Positions 14,867 to 18,120 of a stretch of DNA of 18,120 bases are shown here, piece by piece. Origin of the DNA: Candidatus Tectomicrobia bacterium (GTDB lineage: Bacteria; UBA8248); contig JACPUR010000011.1 in the NCBI GenBank assembly GCA_016192135.1, positions 1 through 18,120 on the forward strand, given 5' to 3'. Position 1 is the first letter of the stretch; each line of letters starts with the position of its first letter. Both the position numbers and the translations under genes were made by a program. The notes beneath the pieces were generated by a model. The model searched no databases. It saw only the letters and a program-made list of their open reading frames with translations, and was not told where the DNA came from.

Positions 14867-15566
14867 CGCCTCCCGCCGCCTCCGGGGCAAGGGCCCGGGC
14901 GCCCCCCGGGGATTCTCGCTGCTCGAGCTGATGGTCGCCCTCGCCATCCTCTCCTTCGTCATGGCGGCGCTCTACGTGAGTGTCGGATCGAGCGCGGCCC
15001 ACGCCCGCCGGCTCCGGGAGCGCATGGAGCACCACCAGGCCGCCCGCCGCGCGATGCAGCGGATGGCGGCCGACCTGGAGGGGCTGTTCGTCCCGCCGGT
15101 GGAGGCGGCCCCGCTCTTCTCGGGGGATCGGGGGGACGCCGACACGGGCCGGGCCGACCGCATCGAGTTCGTGACCCCGGTCTACACATGGGGGCAGTCC
15201 GTGCAGCAGACCGACGACCTCGCCGTCGTCGCCTACTGGCTGGCCACGGACGGGGAGGGGAACCGCCTGCTGCGGCAGAAGAGGCCGCTCAACGGCGAGG
15301 TTTTGGCCGAGGGCCGCTCCACGGTCATCCTGGAGGGCGTGAAGGAGCTGCGCTTCGAGTACCTGGACCGGAAGGGGACCCGCAGCGATGCCTGGGCGGG
15401 CCGGGGGCCGGCCTCCCTGCCCGCCGCCGTGCGGGTGACCTTCATTCTCGAGGGCGGCGGGGGGGCGGGGGACGCGGCCTTCTCGACCCTCATCGCCCTC
15501 CCGGCGGGCGCCAGGCTTCCTGCGCCGGAGAAGGGGGCGCCTCCGGCGGGAGGGGGGGCGAGGTGA
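14850..15566 (+). CDS. gspJ: Minor pseudopilin GspJ
   Basis: The product has 238 residues. A basic leader of 21 residues (ending in GAPRG) precedes FSLLELMVALAILSFV, with Glu at mature position 5. The large beta-rich domain includes RAMQRMAADLEGLF, YWLATDGEGNRLLRQ and a VKELRFEYLDRKG strand, all typical of GspJ. A low-complexity Gly/Pro-rich tail (from about 215) is extra. GGAGG lies 9 nt upstream of the ATG. The stop overlaps the gspK start (GTGA). GspJ is part of the pseudopilus tip trimer. Confidence 0.9.
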   Translation: MSRIPDASRRLRGKGPGAPRGFSLLELMVALAILSFVMAALYVSVGSSAAHARRLRERMEHHQAARRAMQRMAADLEGLFVPPVEAAPLFSGDRGDADTGRADRIEFVTPVYTWGQSVQQTDDLAVVAYWLATDGEGNRLLRQKRPLNGEVLAEGRSTVILEGVKELRFEYLDRKGTRSDAWAGRGPASLPAAVRVTFILEGGGGAGDAAFSTLIALPAGARLPAPEKGAPPAGGGAR

Positions 15567-16531
15567 TCCGGGAGGCCAGAAGGCGGCTCGGCCGCCAGCG
15601 CGGCGCGGCTCTCCTCATGGCCATCGCGGCCACGGGCCTGCTCGCCATGATCGCGGCCGAGATCGCCGGGAGCGCCCTGGACGAAACCCATCTGGCGGAC
15701 GCCTTCCGCGACGACCTCCGGGCGCGGTGGGCGGTCCAGGCCCCGGTCGCCCTCGTCATCTCCGCCCTGCGGGAGGAGAAGGAGGCCTTCACCTCCCTCG
15801 GCCAGAAATGGGCGAGGCTCGACGGGACGCTGACCCTGGGCGGCATCCCGGTGCGCTTCCGCGTCCACGACGAGTCCGCCAAGATCAACTTGAACGCCCT
15901 GGCCTCCGCGGCCGCGGCGCGGCAGGAGGGGACCGCCCGGGCCCTCAAGAAGCTGTTCGATCGGCTCAAGCTGGACCCCGCCCTGGTGGACTTCCTGCGG
16001 GACTGGATCGATCCCGACGCGGACGCCCGCGCGGGGGGGAGCGAGACGGCCTACTACCAGAGCCTTCCCCGCCCCTATCCGGTCAAGAACGGCACACTCG
16101 ATTCCCTCTCGGAGCTGCGGCTGGTACGGGGTTACACGCCCAAGGTCCTCCGCGCCCTGGGGTTCCCCGACCGGGGGGAGGCCCCCGACCTGGGCCTGAG
16201 CGGCCGCCTGACCCTCTACTCCGGCGAGACCGTGAACGTGAACACCGCCGGGCGGGATGTCCTCCTGAGCCTGCCGGACCTGCCGGAGAACGCCGTGGAG
16301 GACCTGGTCGCGCGGCGGAACGCGGAGCCCATCCGCGAGCTGGCAGACCTCAAGAAGCTCTCCGGGATGACGGATGCCCTCTACAACAAGGTGGCTCCCA
16401 TGCTGGGTGTGGAGAGCCGGTTCTTCTCCGTCGAATCCGAAACCGAGGGTGGCCGGATGCGCAAGCGCCTCCTGGCCGTCCTCAAGAGGGAGAAGGAGCA
16501 AGTGAGCATCGTCTATTGGCGGATGCTCTGA
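15563..16531 (+). CDS. gspK: Pseudopilus tip protein GspK
   Basis: The product has 322 residues from the GTG that overlaps the gspJ stop. The leader ends in GRQRG, then AALLMAIAATGLLAMI. The usual Glu at mature position 5 is absent, which is the known exception for GspK. The rest carries the GspK family features: FRVHDESAKINLNAL, a DWIDPDADARAGGSE segment rich in acidic residues, then the helical repeats including VNVNTAGRDVLLSLPDL and a helix-hairpin-helix-like motif (RELADLKKLSGM). GspK caps the pseudopilus and blocks uncontrolled elongation. It sits directly before the prepilin peptidase with no gap. Confidence 0.93.
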   Translation: MIREARRRLGRQRGAALLMAIAATGLLAMIAAEIAGSALDETHLADAFRDDLRARWAVQAPVALVISALREEKEAFTSLGQKWARLDGTLTLGGIPVRFRVHDESAKINLNALASAAAARQEGTARALKKLFDRLKLDPALVDFLRDWIDPDADARAGGSETAYYQSLPRPYPVKNGTLDSLSELRLVRGYTPKVLRALGFPDRGEAPDLGLSGRLTLYSGETVNVNTAGRDVLLSLPDLPENAVEDLVARRNAEPIRELADLKKLSGMTDALYNKVAPMLGVESRFFSVESETEGGRMRKRLLAVLKREKEQVSIVYWRML

Positions 16532-17308
16532 GTGGCCGCGGGGGAGCTTCTCCGCCTCGCCTTCGCCGCCGCCCTGGGCCTGTGCGCGGGCAGCTTCCTC
16601 GGCACCTGCATCGAGCGCGTCCCGCGCGGCCTCTCGGTGCTGCGCCCCCGTTCCCGCTGCGAGGGCTGCGGTGCCCCCCTCGGCCCCGCGGAGCTCGTCC
16701 CCGTCCTCAGCTACCTCCTCCAGAGGGGCCGCTGCCGCCGCTGCGGGGCCGCCATCGGAGCGGGCCATCTCCTGGCCGAGCTGGGCGCGGCGGCCCTGGC
16801 CGTGGCGGCCTATCTCCAGGAGGGGTTCTCGCCGGAGTTCTTCCGCACGTTCGGCCTCGCCTGCGTCTTCCTGGCCGTGGCGGCGGTGGACCTCCGGCAC
16901 CGGATCATCCCGGACGGCTTCGTCGCCGCGGGCCTCCTCGCCGCCTTTCTCGGGGCGCCGCTCCCGGGGCCTCCCACACTCCTCGGCGCGGGTCTGGGGC
17001 TCATCGCGGGAGGGGGCGGATTTTTCCTCGTGCGGGAGGCCTACCGCCGCCTCCGGGGGCGGGAGGGGATGGGGGCCGGGGACGTGAAGCTGGCGGCCCT
17101 GATGGGAGCGGCCCTGGGTCCCGGGGGCTGGCTCGCCGCCGTCCTCCTGGCCTCGGCCGCGGGCACGGCCGTGGGCCTAGGCCTCGTGCTCGCGGGGCGG
17201 GCGACCTGGACGTCGGCCCTGCCGTTCGGGGCGTTTCTCGCCGGAGCCTCCCTCCTGATGCTGTTCTGCCTCCCCTGCCTCTTCTTTTTTAGCTCCTCGT
17301 TTCAGTGA
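16532..17308 (+). CDS. gspO: Prepilin peptidase / N-methyltransferase GspO (PilD family)
   Basis: The product has 258 residues. Its GTG begins immediately after the gspK stop. The N-terminus has GSFLGTCIERVPRG, the family motif. A zinc tetracysteine follows (C43, C46, C68, C71). The two catalytic aspartates of this aspartic peptidase family are visible: D120 in VDLRHRIIPD, and D184 in GMGAGDVKL (the GxGD motif). About seven hydrophobic segments span the inner membrane, ending in PFGAFLAGASLL. The enzyme removes the leaders of GspG, H, I, J and K and methylates the new N-terminus. It closes the operon, 77 nt before the terminator. Confidence 0.95.
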   Translation: MAAGELLRLAFAAALGLCAGSFLGTCIERVPRGLSVLRPRSRCEGCGAPLGPAELVPVLSYLLQRGRCRRCGAAIGAGHLLAELGAAALAVAAYLQEGFSPEFFRTFGLACVFLAVAAVDLRHRIIPDGFVAAGLLAAFLGAPLPGPPTLLGAGLGLIAGGGGFFLVREAYRRLRGREGMGAGDVKLAALMGAALGPGGWLAAVLLASAAGTAVGLGLVLAGRATWTSALPFGAFLAGASLLMLFCLPCLFFFSSSFQ

Positions 17309-17325
17309 AGAAAAAAATTGCCTCG

Positions 17326-17344
17326 AATATCGGGTAATATCGGG
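17326..17344 (+). repeat. Short tandem repeat AATATCGGG x2
   Basis: AATATCGGG occurs at 17326-17334 and again at 17336-17344, separated by one T. It lies between the gspO stop and the terminator. It is too short to classify and may be chance or a protein-binding site. Confidence 0.3.
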
Positions 17345-17385
17345 GAAATCTGAGGAATTCCAGGCATAAATCCCCGCTCGCCTCG

Positions 17386-17419
17386 GCACCGCCCCTCCCA
17401 CGGGGCAGTGCTTTTTTTT
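17386..17419 (+). terminator. Intrinsic terminator of the T2SS operon
   Basis: GCACCGCCCC and GGGGCAGTGC can pair over 10 bp with one mismatch around a 6-nt loop (TCCCAC), followed directly by eight T residues. This is a textbook rho-independent terminator placed 77 nt after the last gene. Confidence 0.9.
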
Positions 17420-17597
17420 GCCGAAACCCATCCGTCCAAAACCATCCCCATCTCTCCACTCGCCGGGTCGGCTGAAGCCGGCCGATGACCAATATACGAG
17501 GGGGAAAGGGACGCCTCGTTACCTCATTTTCGCGCACCTTCCGTCACCCGAGATTTTTTTGCGGGGAATGGCTCAAAGACGCGCATGTAGGGCGAAG

Positions 17598-17616
17598 AAA
17601 ACGGGGGCCGTTTTTT
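17598..17616 (+). terminator. Small hairpin with T-run, possible second terminator
   Basis: AAAACGG pairs with CCGTTTT over 7 bp around a GGG loop, followed by two more T residues. It is weaker than the hairpin upstream. It could be a backup terminator or a leader hairpin for the downstream gene. Confidence 0.35.
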
Positions 17617-17699
17617 GGCTTCAGGGATTTATCTGCAATCGGGCCGCAAAATTAACGTTCGTCTAACGCAAGGTTTCCGTTGCCGTATCGCGAGGCAGG

Positions 17700-17708
17700 T
17701 ATATTCCG
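17700..17708 (+). promoter_or_regulatory. TATATTCCG motif, possible -10 region of right gene
   Basis: The nine bases match those at 398-406 on the other strand, at a comparable distance (about 112 nt) from the start codon. As a -10 box it would be TATATT, but no good -35 lies at the right spacing. Confidence 0.3.
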
Positions 17709-17820
17709 GGGCGGAATTGAGGGAAACACCTCTATAACCCCTCGGGGAAAACCCGAATTCTTCCGGAAGCGGCCCGCCGCCGGTCCTTCCCCGGACGAAT
17801 CCCCCATGGATGGATCCCCC

Positions 17821-18120
17821 ATGAAAGGTCGCCGCGCCTTCCCCCGTTCCCTCTGCGCCTTCTTCGCTCTGGCCCTGGCCGGGACGCTCTTCTTCCCGCC
17901 CCCGGCGCCCGCCGCTCAGACCCCAGCGCCTCCCCAAGCCTTCCTCGATACCACCCTGGCCGCGCCGGCGGGGCAAGTCATCCCCGTTCCCTCGGGAGGG
18001 GACCTCCAGGCCGCGCTCAACTCCGCCCAGCCGGGCGACGCCATCGAGCTCCAGGCCGGGGCCACCTTCACCGGCAACTTCACCCTCCCGAACAAGGCGG
18101 GGAGCGGCTGGATTCATATC
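17821..18120 (+). CDS. Secreted probable beta-helix protein, N-terminal part (runs off right edge)
   Basis: This is the first 100 codons of a gene cut by the window end. The signal peptide is basic MKGRRAFPRS, a hydrophobic core, then PAPAAQ. The mature part carries FLDTTLAAPAGQVIPVP and GGDLQAALNSAQPGDAIEL, the start of a right-handed beta-helix domain. I chose the ATG at 17821 because the protein then aligns residue for residue with the left paralogue, 100 codons each. An in-frame ATG at 17806 would add five residues (MDGSP) before the basic stretch. No clear Shine-Dalgarno is visible for either start. Codons 54-100 are identical in DNA to the left gene, while the signal peptides are different. 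It is likely exported and possibly a T2SS substrate. The specific activity is not determinable here. Confidence 0.8.
   Translation, partial: MKGRRAFPRSLCAFFALALAGTLFFPPPAPAAQTPAPPQAFLDTTLAAPAGQVIPVPSGGDLQAALNSAQPGDAIELQAGATFTGNFTLPNKAGSGWIHI
17980..18120 (-). repeat. Right arm of exact 141-bp terminal inverted repeat
   Basis: This is the exact reverse complement of positions 1-141 and covers codons 54-100 of the right secreted-protein gene. No transposase or integrase is nearby. The repeat is simply shared coding sequence of two paralogues facing outward. Confidence 0.97.

Larger units (their letters stand above)
17309..17820. other. Spacer between T2SS operon and right secreted-protein gene
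   Basis: About 510 bp have no credible gene. The frames that stay open lack ribosome sites and family features. The spacer contains the tandem AATATCGGG repeat, the strong terminator, a weaker hairpin, and the TATATTCCG motif shared with the left gene. I looked for a cyclic di-GMP or other known riboswitch core and did not find one. Confidence 0.6.

Noticed and set aside
17418-17666. An 82-codon open frame after the operon terminator
   Set aside because: It starts inside the region just after the terminator T-run, has no ribosome site, and its product has no family features.
17620-17720. A cyclic di-GMP riboswitch upstream of the right gene, prompted by AACGCAAGG
   Set aside because: The other conserved segments and pairing of the GEMM core are absent.
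17309-17820. A missing gspN or gspS gene, tRNA or CRISPR array in the spacers
   Set aside because: No coding frame with those features, no cloverleaf and no regularly spaced repeats were seen in either spacer.
17629-18117. A minus-strand frame opposite the right secreted-protein gene, and its mirror at 4-321 on the + strand
   Set aside because: Both are antisense shadows of the two paralogous genes. They look alike only because of the terminal inverted repeat.
1-18120. The terminal inverted repeats as the ends of a composite transposon carrying the T2SS
   Set aside because: There is no transposase, integrase or target duplication, and the repeat falls inside protein-coding sequence of two paralogues. 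Repeat-bounded contig ends explain it better.

Overview
The window is an 18.1-kb stretch of GC-rich DNA from a diderm (Gram-negative-type) bacterium. It carries an essentially complete type II secretion system (T2SS, general secretion pathway) locus on the + strand. All products are ordinary proteobacterial-style Gsp families, but the gene order and the accessory genes are not those of the classical enterobacterial or Pseudomonas operons. I would guess an uncultured environmental lineage, such as a Desulfobacterota-, Tectomicrobia- or Nitrospinota-like group; the sequence alone does not settle this.

Layout. Positions 1-300 (minus strand) hold the first 100 codons of a secreted protein that runs off the left edge. 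Positions 301-1112 are a long, more AT-rich spacer with no convincing gene. From 1113 to 17308 there is one unbroken + strand gene train: a large TPR/beta-propeller lipoprotein, an ExeA/GspA-type AAA ATPase, a GspB-like protein with a TPR tail, then gspC, D, E, F, L, M, G, H, I, J, K and a prepilin peptidase (gspO). Most junctions are ATGA/GTGA overlaps or gaps under 50 nt, so this is probably one polycistronic, translationally coupled operon. A clear intrinsic terminator lies at 17386-17419. The remaining spacer leads to a second secreted-protein gene at 17821 that runs off the right edge.

How the genes work together. GspD is the outer-membrane secretin. GspC links it to the inner-membrane platform (GspF, GspL, GspM). 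GspE is the cytoplasmic ATPase and carries a tandem MshEN-like, possibly c-di-GMP-binding, N-terminus. GspG, H, I, J and K are the pseudopilins, processed by the GspO peptidase encoded last. GspA and GspB homologues classically help the secretin cross the peptidoglycan, but here GspA lacks the peptidoglycan-binding tail. The leading lipoprotein has no assigned T2SS role and is the least familiar part of the system.

The two flanking genes diverge outward from the T2SS. Both encode the N-terminus of the same family (signal peptide plus the start of a probable right-handed beta-helix domain) and are plausible secretion substrates. Their last 141 nt inside the window are identical as an inverted repeat at the two extreme ends. 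That exact length equals a k-mer size commonly used by short-read assemblers, so the window is probably a whole contig that stops on both sides at a repeated gene family.
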